NCBI GenBank assembly: GCA_963924555.1
Contig: OZ004587.1
Span: 3,782,001-3,846,000, forward strand
Source: Crambe crambe
Taxonomy: Eukaryota > Porifera > Demospongiae > Poecilosclerida > Crambeidae
Length of the DNA stretch: 64,000 nt
Direction: 5' to 3'
Position 1 is the first letter of the stretch. Every line of letters begins with the position of its first letter. Positions 21,707 through 33,556 of this stretch are shown piece after piece. The notes beneath the pieces were generated by a model that made no database searches, was not told where the DNA came from, and saw nothing but the letters and a program-made list of their open reading frames with translations. Made by a program: the position numbers and the translations under genes.

Positions 21707-23035
21707 GATCAAATAAGTTACTTGCAAAATGAAGCTAAAAAGATACACAAAGTAAGTTATCGCAATAGAGATTGAATGTGGTGCTCATGCTTGCTTTAAT
21801 AGATACACCGCTCATAGACATTGATGCACTTACCTTGTGTTGAGTACCCCAATTGTCTACACACCACAGTAGCATCTGGAACACCCCATGAAGTGTCACA
21901 TATTGAGCCCATCAACCAATCTCAAATCTGTGATGTTGCACACAGATGAAGCTCCCACTGTTGTGTTGTAATAACAAAATCATGAACAGAGGATAAAATT
22001 TGCTTCAGGAAATACTGTACGGAATAATAAATGCAGAGAGGTATAGAATTAATGGCAAATGCCTATGATTGATTAATAATATGGTTAATGTAACATTATA
22101 TAAAATAAGAGTTCCATATTTACCAGCATTAGTGTGGACAAACACTGTGGGAGAATTACGACTTTGAACAATCTGTTGTTGAGATAGATCCAAATATACA
22201 GCCAAGACTTGAAACCCATAGATAGTATTGGGTGTTAGTTCTGTCCGTGTGTACAAAGTCCCATTACTACTAACAACAATATTATTCTCAAGTATGGAAA
22301 GATCTAAAGTACGAAATGATATCCTGTACTCTTCAATTCTTATTTGCTGCTGTAAACATTGAACTGGGTCCCAGGTGATGGTTATGCTTGTTGTGCTGGT
22401 AGACGTAGGTCTCAGGTTTCGAGGTGTACTTGGACGACCTTGATGGAGGTTGTCTTGAGATGTGTCTAGCAGCAATAATTATTATTAATTCTAATACTGT
22501 ACAGGTTGGTGAAAGACATCTATAATAATAATGTCATCATTGTAATTAGCATAGTTCTGTACGTAATAATGGAAATCTTCTGTGATTTGGAAACCAGTGG
22601 AATCCTGGACAGAGTGAGGGATCATTATGGTATTTTGAACAGTTTCCAAATAATTAGCTAAAGAGTTTGGATTGTAGTTAGCTCTTGATATGAACAGTCA
22701 GATTAGTTACCGTATGTAAATGTTCAGTGCAATATTAATTAATGTACCTCCCAGCAGTGTATTCACTGTGGAGCTGCTAGAAAGGTTTCTTCCACCAGTG
22801 GTGACTGCAAGTAAAGTCACATTGTATTCACTGTATGCCAGTAGCGATTGAATGGTGAATGTTCTGATAGATACATCTGAGATGTGCACTTCCACTGTTG
22901 CAACTTTATCTCTGCATGGTCCCAGGTATGAAGCCATGATCATAAACTCAATAGTGGTTGATTCATTTGCTATTGGGAATACCCACTCAATGCTTATATT
23001 AGATGTTCTTGGCACAGTATTTATTATCTTCAGAC

Positions 23036-24042
23036 CTGAAATAAATACGTAATAAAATTATTATTATAGCTAAGTAAGCTGATTATTAGCTAAGGCAAAG
23101 CGGGGCTATTCCGAATGGCGGGTAATTCCGAATTGTTCTGAAACTACTGAGCTCAATGTTGGAGGATATAATTTACTTTCTGATATGAAATCCAGCCCTT
23201 AAAGTGATGAAATCATGTGCTGTGTCTAGCTATTAACAGCATCATACATACCATGGATATGTCATAGTAGGAAAAATAGAGCTCATAAGCTCGAGGAGTT
23301 TTGAAAATATTGGACTGTTCGGAATAGCCCCGCCGTTTGAAATAGCCCCGCTTTACCTTACCATGAATTACGAATATCATTCTGCGAGTGAGCTGACTCT
23401 CAGATCATGACTCATTGAAATTGTAGATAAGTATATCTACACTCCAAAATGCCCCACATGTACATTATGTGTATGTATGTGTTATGCAATAGTAGCAACC
23501 TGCATGTGCACATATAATGTGCACATGCAATTAATTGTAATTGCTTATTGATTTCTTCAGTGGGATAGTTAGTAGGTGCTGTGCAGGACATAGTCTTAGT
23601 TTCCAGTAATCCAATAACATATTCTATGCGTTTTCCTACATGTTTCCTGCTATTTTAACTGTAGCTTGCAAACAATTTTTACCAGGAAATTTATCACCTC
23701 GCGCATAATTTGTTTTGTTCACAGAGGTGGAGCATAGTTTTCTTTAGCTATCTGCATGCTAGCACCTGCCATAGTACTAAAGTTATCAATATGAAGCACC
23801 CATAATGTGCATGCTGATAGTATGCCATTATTATAATGGCAATCACCACTTCCAGCCATAATACATTAGCCACCTCTATGATGTTGAGCAGTATATAAGG
23901 GGTGAAGGAAGCATCTCAGGATTGGTCAGGCATCATGTGAGCAAGTAGTTATGTGAGCCAGAGTGACCGTCCAGGACTTTTATTAGACACTCACACTTTT
24001 GTTTACGTACTTATCCATGGCTATACATGCCAGGCACCATAG
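23036..24042. other. First intron of receptor B with inserted repeat
   Basis: Intronic sequence. The segment at about 23,384-23,625 is absent in units A and C and starts GCGAGTGAGCTGACTCTCAG. The same repeat occurs at 63,420-63,620 and, inverted, at about 57,300-57,435. No coding sequence is seen. Confidence 0.5.
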
Positions 24043-24268
24043 CAGGGGTGTATCCACCACTCTGGTTAGTCTGGTTTTCACCAGACCACTTTAATTAATT
24101 ATTATAATTTCATCCCATACCTGCAGAGTTAGCTAAGTGATTATATGGACCTTCAAGAATCATGATCACATTAGCATCCTTCTGATTAGTGGGTAAAGGA
24201 TAAAGTGGGCATGGTGATTTTACGCACAAGCACACCGGGCCACTCAAAATTCTGTGGATACACCCCTG
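24043..24268. mobile_element. MITE, CAGGGGTGTATCCAC TIRs, CATAG TSD
   Basis: 226-bp insertion with 15-bp perfect terminal inverted repeats (CAGGGGTGTATCCAC) and a CATAG target duplication (24,038-24,042 and 24,269-24,273). Units A and C have the empty site (CACCATAGCC). It has no coding capacity. CAGGGG ends with a 5-bp duplication suggest a hAT-like superfamily; this is inferred. Confidence 0.85.
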
Positions 24269-24543
24269 CATAGCCTGACTGATATTTTTTCTACAGCTAA
24301 AATAACAGCTGGGTTCTGTAGCTAGAACCTACTTCTACCATGACACTGAGCATCTTGGAGAGCATTTCAGTCAACAAAATTAGCTAATAGCCTTCTTTTT
24401 CAAAAGAAAATTTGGGTAGCTATTGCTCCAGCTCTTTAAAAAATCTTTACCTATCACTCAGCTACATTATACTTACTATTTTCAGTTGAGCCTTTGGAAA
24501 ATAATAGAAAGAGGATCATAAATACAGCCAGTGGTACTTCCAT

Positions 24544-25023
24544 TCTTCCATTAATTTTGTTGATGGCTATCTAGCCCCGCCCCTAGCTCAGGCTCTAGAT
24601 ATATCTAGAGGCAAATTTTAGAGCCTGGGACGAGGCTAGCCCCGCCCACTAATCCATATTGCAATGCATATTCAGTAACTGGTAACAATAACATCGAGAG
24701 AGGCCACATAGACACATATGTACACAAAACAATACTACAGGATCCATACGGGGAAAACGCCAAATCTGTATAACATCTATATACTTCATCTGTTCCTTGG
24801 TTAACCCACACCAGCGGGTAGGTCTTGTTATAAGCTAGCTAGTGATACCTAAACACCAAGTGCTTCTATAACAGTCAGGCTGCGCAGGCCGGGCAAATTT
24901 TCAGTTAGCTGCGCGCGCATGCACTAGCCCCACCCACACTAATTTGTGCGCATGCTCAATGCTTGATTGACAGCTATTGATTAATTACTGGTCTCTACCA
25001 TTAAGGTTTCAAGCTCTTCAACT
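24544..25023. promoter_or_regulatory. Divergent promoter between receptor B and kinase B
   Basis: The two NRF1-like motifs (24,909-24,923 and 24,945-24,957) are kept. The GCTATAAATA block of units A and C is missing: here CTATTGATTA is followed directly by ATTACTG near 24,980. Kinase B may therefore have a weaker or shifted start site. Confidence 0.5.
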
Positions 25024-26850
25024 ATGGCCAGATCCAGAGTCCACTATGTAGAATTCCCTTCTGAAGTTGTCTCCTATCCAGATGCCTTTGGCTATATTAT
25101 GGGTAGAACTCTTGGTCAAGGAGCATTTGGAAAAGTTAAAGCAGCATGGTCTTTGAAGATGAAAAAAATGGTAAGATTAGTGCTATTAGAGAATAATTTA
25201 GATTATTTTCTTCTTCTCTCAGATCGCCATTAAGATTGTCAAAACAGACAGTGGCAGCAAAGAAGTATTCCTCTCTCGTGAAATTGCAATTCTCCGTAAA
25301 ATCCATCACCCACAAATTCTCAGAACTTACTCTATTGTGAAGACTGAGAAGTGTGCATACTTCATTCAGGAGATTGCTGTGAATGGAGATCTTTGGGAGT
25401 ACATGAAAATTTATGGGACTTTCCATGAAGGAGAAACTCACTACATGTTCAAACAAATGTGTAAAGCTATGGCCTACTGTCACCGGAAGAAAATTGTCCA
25501 TCGAGACTTAAAATGTGAGAACATTTTGCTGGATGAGAACTTGAACATCAAAATAGGAGGTAAGTTTTATTACTCAATATCAATCCACAGCCATACGCTT
25601 TCCAACTCATTAGATTTTGGTCTCAGTGCTGATATGAAGATTAAACCCACTTCTACTCTTTGCGGTTCACTATTCTATTTGGCTCCTGAGCTCAGGAATC
25701 CCGAGCTTGAGGAGTATGATGGAAAGAAAGCCGATGTTTGGAGTCTGTAAGTTATCCAGTAGCTAGCTCTGTATTATACAAGCTTGTACTTCACATCTTT
25801 TTTTTGTCTTGTTTTTTTTTTTTTTTTTGTTCCAGTGGTGTGATTCTCTTCACCATGACATGTGGGTATCTTCCATTTCATATTGAGTCCTTGACGAAAC
25901 CTACAAATTATGATGCAGTTTTGAAGTATCCGGTGTCTGTTTCTATACGTAAGTATCTTATAGAGATTCCAGACTATGAGCCAGTATAAGTGGTCTGAGG
26001 GTTTGGTGCTTCTTTATAGCTAGTTAAGACTATAGCCTTGTCAGTGGTGTAGGAAGATGGTTTTCCTTAGGGTGGCCAGGTTGGGGAAATAATAATTATG
26101 ATTGCAAAATAAGAATAATTGGGTCCAGGGGTGAAATTGAGGGGATTGAAACTACATCACCCCTTTGTTTCCAAGCTGTCATTTGTGGATGTCCTAACCT
26201 GTCCTATATTTTGCTGTCCTGTCATCTGTGTGATGTGTGTGAGATTTTTTCTGTTTCTGTATCAGTCATGTTGAATTGTACTGTACTTTGGCTTATAATT
26301 TCAAGGTCACACTTTAAACTGAGTGCATACTAACTGTTATTTCCTTTAACAATCACACCTGTGACCATGCACATGTCATGTTGTTTCCATGGATGACAGG
26401 CAATATAACCACACTGCGGCCCTTTGATCTTGCCCACGCATGGGATAATTAATAGATTCCAAGCTCAACAGTTCAGCTTACAATTGCAGCTTCAAGTGCA
26501 GTTGTAGTGCAATGTAAGTGAACAATATAAGTGATAAATGACTATTCCCACTGGGACCCTGGCCACCTATGCCAGCAGCCTGACAATGAAAGTACTTAGG
26601 CTCAAACTCTAAAGATGCGTTTATTGATGATGTAATTTGTATTGCAGCTATCAGAAGGTTTATTCGGTTTGTACTGAACACTGATCCGAATGAGAGACCA
26701 TGCATCACCAATCTTCTATCACATTGTTGGATGAAACAGGGATCAATATTAAACCCCGCCCCCGTAGCCCCAGGCCGAGATTTGCCATGGAGAAGCACCA
26801 ATTCTAAGAGAATATGTTGTTACACTCCAGACTCGAGCTTGAAGAGATGA
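25024..26850 (+). CDS. TSSK-like kinase, copy B (altered C-terminus)
   Basis: Exons 25024-25170, 25223-25559, 25614-25746, 25836-25948 and 26648-26850 join to 310 residues. The kinase core is almost identical to copy A, with glycine loop, K53, E69, HRDLKCEN and DFG all present. A single-base deletion near 26,746 (ATCAATATT instead of ATCAAATATT) shifts the frame just after the HCWMKQ motif. The last 20-odd residues of copy A are replaced by about 37 unrelated residues ending ...SSLKR. The catalytic domain is complete before the shift, so activity is plausible. Intron 1 is only 52 bp and intron 2 is 54 bp. Confidence 0.8.
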
Positions 26851-27094
26851 GTGGTACGAGAAGACGGATCTAAAAGAACCAAAACCTTCCGAAGACTTAT
26901 CATGCATGGTGAACATGGCTTGTGAAACTAACACTTATTTTCTAATTCTTAATACCATTGGTGTGTCTACAATGATAAATAAATAGCTCACTAGTCCACT
27001 CCACCATGGCTGAACTCTCTATGCGATTCATTATCCTCTATGCAGTTCATTATTGTAGCTAGCTCCACCCTCCATGCAGTTATTATCACTTATT

Positions 27095-27095
27095 A

Positions 27096-27143
<48 letters not shown>
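27095..27143. repeat. (ATT)n tract at LINE 3' end, unit B
   Basis: About 49 bp of ATT triplets, the second of three allelic-looking lengths (22, 49 and 192 bp) at the LINE tail in units A, B and C. Confidence 0.85.
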
Positions 27144-27146
<3 letters not shown>

Positions 27147-28236
27147 CACAAGATGAATGAACTAAGTTGCAACAAAAAGAAGATGGGGCAATGAGAGCAG
27201 GCTGAGGGTCCACCAGGACTGGCCTGATAACCAGGAGAGGATAAAAACGAAAAATAAGAACAAACAAACAAACAAATAAACAAACAATAAATAACAGAAA
27301 GAAGATAGATTAATGGTTGCATGTTTTGATATGATGTGAGCATAGAATCGGCTTGGGGGTTTGACGTACACTTTCAGCAAGGGCAGACAAGATGGAATGT
27401 ACAAGTGTTATTGGCTTCAAAACTTCTCAGAAAAAATGACCAAAAGTAATCTTTGAGTTTGGATTTGATGGTAGGAGCACCTAAGGTTATATTGATTGGT
27501 GGTAGAGAGTTCCATAGTCTAGTCATACTATCGAAAGTATAGTCTTGTAAAATGAACTTTGTGGCCCTGCATTGCTATTATGACTATATCTTTGATGAAC
27601 ATAGGTCTCCACAATTGGGACCCATATAGAAGCTGGGATTGAATCAGAGATATGTACAACTTTTTCCTTTTGGCATAGGCTTTGGCAAAAATACGTTGAT
27701 GGTGTTTGCCCCACGAAGGTCACTGGTTATAGCCTAAATCTTTGTGCTGACTGCTGCATGGAATTGAAATGCCACTCATGGTAGCTATAGTTTGCACAGG
27801 TTGGTTCTTTGTTGCAGAATTGGATGCATGCGAATTTGTCGACATTGAATGACATTTTCCAGTTAGGTTACCGTCATGGTGTGTACCCCTTGAAGATGGT
27901 CTAGCTACATCAGAGCTCTTTTGATCACTTAATAGCATTTAGCTAGTGTCATCAGCAAAGCTTAGGATTTTGGAACGCTTGATGGAGAGAGGTAAGTCGT
28001 ATAGATATAGAATGGCCCAAGGATACTCCCTTGAGGAACGCCTAATGTAACTGGTAAAAAAGATGATCTACTGCCGTCTATTGATGTGCAATGCCATCCA
28101 TTGGTTAAGTATTCCTTTAGCCACTGCTACAGTTTACCAGTTATACCTCAGTTTTCCAGTTTAGAAAGCAGCTCTGGATGAGGTATGGTGTCAAAGGCTT
28201 TGTGAAAATGATATCCTAATTGATATATATATATAT
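27144..28236 (-). mobile_element. Decayed LINE RT fragment, unit B
   Basis: Collinear copy of the unit A LINE remnant at 7,154-8,240, with the same broken frames and the same FADDT and WNSLPP segments. It is a passenger of the duplication rather than a separate insertion. Confidence 0.75.
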
Positions 28237-30475
28237 AGCATTGCAAACTTTATCTTACATCCATTTATGATCCCAGCTGTGACTCTAAGATAAAGATGTA
28301 GTTTGTAGTATTATAGGTCCTGTAGAAAAGTTATGTAAGAGCAATGATTCTTCTATCTAGCTCAATGAAACTTTGCCCATCAATGGGTGTGGTTGCCAGA
28401 TCATATCTTGCTTATAAATTCCTTCACTCTCCTCCATGAAAACGGTCTATGAACTTCAAATAGTCTGAATCTGCTTACCAGGTATGAACTTCAAATAGTC
28501 TGAATCTGCTTACCAGGTAAATGTTTTTATTAGGTCCTGTAGAAAAGTTATGTAAGAGCAATGATTCTTCTATCTAGCTCAATGAAACTTTCCCCATCAA
28601 TGGGTGTGGTTGCCAGATCATATCTTGCTTATAAATTCCTTCACTCTCCTCCATGAAAACGGTCTATGAACTTCAAATAGTCTGAATCTGCTTACCAGGT
28701 AAATGTTTTTATATATTCCTACTTCTTCTAATAGCCAGTGCCTGTTTAGCCAATAGGGTAACAATGTGGCTTGGCTTTGGGTTATATTCTATTGAATGGA
28801 CTCCTTGACTTCTCAAATGCATTCCACAGTACAGAACCCTGAAGTAACATACACCGCATGCCTTGATTGAATGGGGCCAGAAATCACGTGTATGTACACA
28901 GAAATCATAGCTGATAACGTTATCTTTATATTATTCATAATTTATTAAAATAGCTAATAAACTGTAATGTTGAAACGATAAACATTAATTTTGTTACTGA
29001 GAGAGAAAATAATTATGTGATGATGTATCTCAGCATCTGTTTTCACTGTTTAGGGCAAGTAGAATACTTATAGCTACTGTTAGTGAGCAGAAATTTTCTA
29101 CTTACAAAAAAAACAAAAAACAAAAAAAAAAACAACAACAAAAAAACAAAACCAATAGCTAGTGCTATTGCCATATTGTGATGAATATAATTATAAGCAT
29201 GCGTAGATCATGTGACCTGTCAAAGTAGACAATTACAAAGGATCCATGTCATGGCTATCTTATTTCTAATAGCACAATGCTCATGTGATTGCCACACCCA
29301 TTAATTTTGGAATTATGTTATGATATTACATTGATGTAATAGCTTTCCACAGAGATCCGTGAACAGTTAATCTAGCAGTACTTACTGCTTTCAATGTATT
29401 CATGCAGTTTTAGGACTCCATCCTTATATGCTTTTTTAATATTCGATTTCTGCCTAAGGCCAGTGTTAATGACATTCATGTTTCTGGTCAGGATGTCCAT
29501 TTTCTAGCCACAAAATTATCACAAGTACAAGCTGCAGCTGCTCAGCTGAATAGCTGTATACAATAATGGCTTCGTGAGCAGTGCCAATTTTCCAATGCAG
29601 GCGGTTGACCAGAAGCATGAATATTATTAACACTGGCCTAATAATAATTATTATTATCATACATGACTAAACCAATACCATCGAATCAATTTTCAGTCAC
29701 ATCAGACAGTATGGGTTACTTGTAAGGTGAATGCACACATTCTAGCTACATACACATGTTGTTGAATTACTATGACTCCAGGAGTTTTTCCCAAGAAACT
29801 AGTGCCTGATAAACAACATCTTAAAAAAGAAATTTGGTATGAAAATTGTGGGATGCGATATTACAGCTCTATAATTAGTAGTAATAGATTTAGCAATTAT
29901 AATTGGACTGTACCTGTGCAGTTCTTATTGAGTTTACTCTATACAGAAAGTCACTCATAGTAGCTACGTAGAAGAACTGGGTTTGAAGTGCTTGCTGCCC
30001 CTGGTTCAAGTCCCATACCTATGTAACTAATATTCTTTTATACTTGTATTTGGTATAGCTAATAAGCAATCACATCCTTTTGAGTACAAATTCCACTCAA
30101 AAGGATGTGAATCCCCATCCTGGGATGTGACAGCTTCCTTGAGATTTGGTAATACATAAATGTGTTTGAAGAAAGCAATTCACCTGATAAGCTATAATTA
30201 TGCCTCTTGATCTTTTCGGTGTTGTACAGAGCAATTTTGCCTTTTACAGTATATCTGACCTTTTTTGTTTTAGCTAGGTAGCTAAGTATATCTCAAGTCA
30301 ACTTGATTATCTCTTCGAGAAGACACAGTGATGACATCTATGGCTGCACTAGGTAGACCTAGTGAAGATGCCACTACAATCTACGTGTCAGATAATTGAA
30401 GTAACATATTAGCAGTGTCAGGGGTTCTCGGTATTTTCCACCTACATGAAAAATGTTTTAGGTAATCACAATATG
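28237..30475. other. Spacer between LINE and GPCR B, part 1
   Basis: Collinear with 8,241-10,466 of unit A. It contains a local tandem duplication: 28,314-28,530 (217 bp) is repeated from 28,531, and a 34-bp subsegment (ATGAACTTCAAATAGTCTGA...) is itself doubled at 28,449-28,516. Only one arm of the unit A inverted repeat is present (29,690-29,822). Confidence 0.55.
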
Positions 30476-30595
30476 CACTGTAAAAATGAAAGTGTGTACT
30501 GCACACTAAATTGTCCCAATACACACACCAAAAATAAAAACAGTGTGTGTATTGGGACAAAATGGTGTGCAGTAAACACTTTCATTTTTACAGTG
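30476..30595. mobile_element. Palindromic MITE, CACTGTAAAAATGAAAGTG
   Basis: 120-bp near-palindrome absent from unit A (empty site near 10,453) and flanked by TG on each side. Its two halves (CACTGTAAAAATGAAAGTG and CACTTTCATTTTTACAGTG) pair almost fully. The element at 33,434-33,556 is the same family in reverse orientation. Confidence 0.8.
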
Positions 30596-31177
30596 TGAAA
30601 TTTCATTGAAGTTTGCACAAGTAAATTCGTCTGCATCAGCAGCTCCTCATCAAGTTAAGTCCAAGTTGAAGAAGCCCATTTGTAGTAGGTTGTGCATGCG
30701 TGCACAGTCCACCCAACAATTCCTGTGTAGTACATACATTCAATAGAATTACTTCTCATAAAAATTACCTTTTGAGAACTATCATGTTAGCTGAGAGAAA
30801 TAAGCTGAGTATGCACTCTGAAGCTACCCATAGCTTACAACTGAAGTTTGACATGGATAATATAGTGAAGTGAATGTATACAAATGGACACAAATCTGCT
30901 TATGGTTACCGAATCTCCTTGGAAAGTCGAACCTGTACACACATTGACTGTATACAAGTATCATTTACATATTGTTACACAACTGAAATTGTACTTTCGT
31001 TATCATGTAGCTAACAAAACATTATAAACATGAGTATCCGTTTCCCCAAAATATTATATCTACTATGTATGTAGCTAAGCTATAATTTGAGCAAGCAGAC
31101 ACACTGCAAGTTTACTCTCCAATTCATCATTGCAGTGACTAGCTATTGATGAATATAGTTAGGTAGGTACAGCAGGC

Positions 31178-32266
31178 ATGGCTGAGAACCTAAGTTGCAT
31201 CTTTTCAAATTTGAGCAGCGACTTTATTACATCATCATTTTGGTCACTTGAAGAAGATAGTACAGACACCAACAGGTTTTTGGTGACTATCATCTACTTG
31301 ATCTTCCTAGTCATTGGACTTCCATGGAATGCAGCTGTGATTGTCAGTATATTCAGGAAACGTCTGTACAGGGAGCCAACTATGATGCTGATTCTAAATC
31401 TTGCTGTTTCTAACCTCCTCACCTGTGCCTTGATCTTTCCATTTACCATCATCACAGGAATTGCAGGAGAGTTCATTTATGGTGCAAGTGATCGTGTTAG
31501 GTGTCAGATATGTCAACTAGGAGTGATTTATTTAGTTTTAACATTCGTCTCACTCAACACCTTGGCATTGATATCTGTGGACCGATTCCTTTACATCAAG
31601 AAACCACTGCACTACAATATGATGGTCACTATTAAAAAAACTCTAGTAGCAGTTCTATTACTTTGGATATTCAGTATACTGGTCTCTATTCCACCTCTAT
31701 TCGGATTTGGCACCATACGCTTCAGCAAGTTCACAATAATGTGCACTATAGCCTTCAGAGGAAATACTCCTCTTGTCAAAAATACCTTTTATCTCATCTT
31801 TCTGGTTTTGGCTTCACTGCCTCCCGTGTCAATCCTGGCAGTGACTAATGTATGGTTGCTCCACATTGCACAAAAGGTAATAAGAAGAAATTATAAAAAA
31901 ATTCGCAGAGGTGCATCCACTAGTAGGATACGTGAAAAGATTGAAAAGGAATACAATAAGAAACAGTTGAACTTGACGAGAGTCTTCTTTGCTATCTTTA
32001 TCACGAATATTATCACCTGGCTACCAGTGATTGTAATATTCATAACTAGAGCAGCCTATAAACCTACTCCTACCACTTCTCTTAATATCAGAATTTATCC
32101 GACATCAATTCCTTTTTTATTGTTGCTATCACAAGCAGTGGTGCATCCCATATTACAAGTCTTCCTGATCAAGAAGATAAAAGAGCAAGTCCTTGCACCA
32201 CTTTATGCCTGTCAAAGAAGATGCTGCAGCAAATGTGACAACTCTCCCACTGAAGGTTTAGTATGA
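31178..32266 (+). CDS. Class A GPCR, copy B (shortened tail)
   Basis: 362 residues, differing from copy A at only about four positions over the shared length: two adjacent changes at the start of the third cytoplasmic loop, one before TM6 (T for M), and K for M after TM7. A 10-bp deletion in the tail (GTATGATATGC instead of GTATGCGGCTGCAAGATATGC, near 32,263) creates a stop and removes the last 35 residues, including the second cysteine cluster CGCKIC. All seven helices and the first cysteine cluster remain. It probably folds, but tail-dependent trafficking or regulation may differ. Confidence 0.85.
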   Translation: MAENLSCIFSNLSSDFITSSFWSLEEDSTDTNRFLVTIIYLIFLVIGLPWNAAVIVSIFRKRLYREPTMMLILNLAVSNLLTCALIFPFTIITGIAGEFIYGASDRVRCQICQLGVIYLVLTFVSLNTLALISVDRFLYIKKPLHYNMMVTIKKTLVAVLLLWIFSILVSIPPLFGFGTIRFSKFTIMCTIAFRGNTPLVKNTFYLIFLVLASLPPVSILAVTNVWLLHIAQKVIRRNYKKIRRGASTSRIREKIEKEYNKKQLNLTRVFFAIFITNIITWLPVIVIFITRAAYKPTPTTSLNIRIYPTSIPFLLLLSQAVVHPILQVFLIKKIKEQVLAPLYACQRRCCSKCDNSPTEGLV

Positions 32267-33433
32267 TATGCTCAGAAACTCACGAGTGTATTTTCCTGGA
32301 TCTCTGTAAAGCTTCTCTTATAGCTAGTACTCAAGAAGAAACTACAACATCAACTATATAATTGCATAATGGTGTGTCAGAAACTCACAAGACGAAAAAA
32401 CTGAACAAGCAATCAAGTAGAACGTATTCTGATTACACCAGCACTAACAAAATGATTATTTACCACTGCCGATGCTATTACAAAAATCATGCCCAAGACA
32501 ACTAGTATGTAGCTGTAACCAACATGCATAAGGACTTAGTTGTAATATGTTTGTCTTTTGAGGTAAGAAGGATGTGATCTCAGAAGCCCTAGCTCTAGCC
32601 CTAGCCCTAGCCCTAGCCCCTTCGCAAAATGATATTAGGAAGTTTCTATGATGATGGAGTGATTGAAAAAATAATTTCTGGTGAAATTAAAGGTTAGGTC
32701 ATGCATTAGCTCTATTGCTATTGATAAAAATAATGAAAACATACACAACAACAAAAATGAAAATAATGACAACAATAACAAAACAAAAACAACAAAGAAA
32801 ATGTGCCCAAACGAAATCAGTTCCTACAACATTATCGTGACACCCAATTTTATTGAGTATGCTTAGTTACCAGTAATCTGAAAGATACCAGATTCTCAAC
32901 TTGAGGTGAATACTATAGAGTACAATGATCACTAATAATTTGGCCTGTTAGTAAAGTTCTACTATAGATCAGTGTCATGTTGATCGGACTCTGAAAATAA
33001 GGCCCAGAATTCAATTGATGCTGCACTGGATTATGGTTCAGCCTATTGAGTATTGTAGCAGACATCTCAGGAATGAGGTAGCTGGAGTTAGAAATTGCTG
33101 TGCGAGATGACAGCATCATCCCTTATCCTGGATCAATGGAATCCTCTTGATTTGATGTGTGCACAATTGATCTGGGTGGGGGAAAAGGGAGTGTTAATTT
33201 TATAAATCAAAAACAGAATTTTTTTTTTGGTGATTGCGCTCCCCTTCCATCCACAATGGCCAGAGTGAGAGTAAAACCCCCCAACCAGCATGGCAAAGCT
33301 GATTATCAGAGGATGTGGTAGCATCACTCTATGTAGGGTCAGTCCGGAATGGGCATGGCTTCTCTCAATAGAATGTCATATTGCATCACTGTAGCTATAT
33401 GTGAAACATCCACTACCATCTTAGTCAAGTCCC
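32267..33433. other. GPCR B downstream region
   Basis: Noncoding. It includes a short CCCTAG repeat (32,586-32,622), expanded relative to units A, C and D. A segment at 32,875-33,050 is repeated at 47,505-47,700 and, more diverged, at 55,927-56,130. Confidence 0.45.
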
Positions 33434-33556
33434 CACTGTAAAAACAAAAGTGTTTACTGCACACCATTTTGTCCCAATACACACACTGTTTTTTTGTTTT
33501 TGGTGTGTGTATTGGGACAATTTTAGTGTGTAGTACACACTTTCATTTTTATAGTG
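33434..33556. mobile_element. Palindromic MITE, CACTGTAAAAAC / TAGTG
   Basis: 123-bp near-palindrome of the same family as 30,476-30,595, in reverse orientation. The equivalent positions in units A (near 13,905) and D (inverted, near 47,930) lack it, so it is specific to unit B. The junction also lost a few bases of flanking sequence. Confidence 0.7.

Larger units (their letters stand above)
18330..24543 (-). pseudogene. Adhesion-type receptor gene, copy B (frame broken)
   Basis: Same exon order as copy A: signal peptide 24477-24543, FN3 22748-23035 and 22124-22465, SRCR 21834-21957 and 21278-21445, EGF/HRM 18330-19170. It then continues into the exons at 16,353-17,880. Two lesions break it. 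SRCR exon 1 has a 50-bp deletion (124 instead of 174 bp). The EGF exon has a 4-bp insertion near 18,961-18,968 (841 instead of 837 bp) that gives a stop in the second EGF repeat. The SRCR-EGF intron carries a 1.7-kb insertion. Splice sites are intact, so it may still be transcribed. Sequencing error is possible for the 4-bp change but unlikely for the 50-bp deletion. Confidence 0.8.

Noticed and set aside
32586..32622. CCCTAG hexamer repeat as interstitial telomere
   Set aside because: Only a few units, and the motif is CCCTAG rather than the TTAGGG/CCCTAA type expected in animals; it is a small expansion of sequence seen once in the sister copies.
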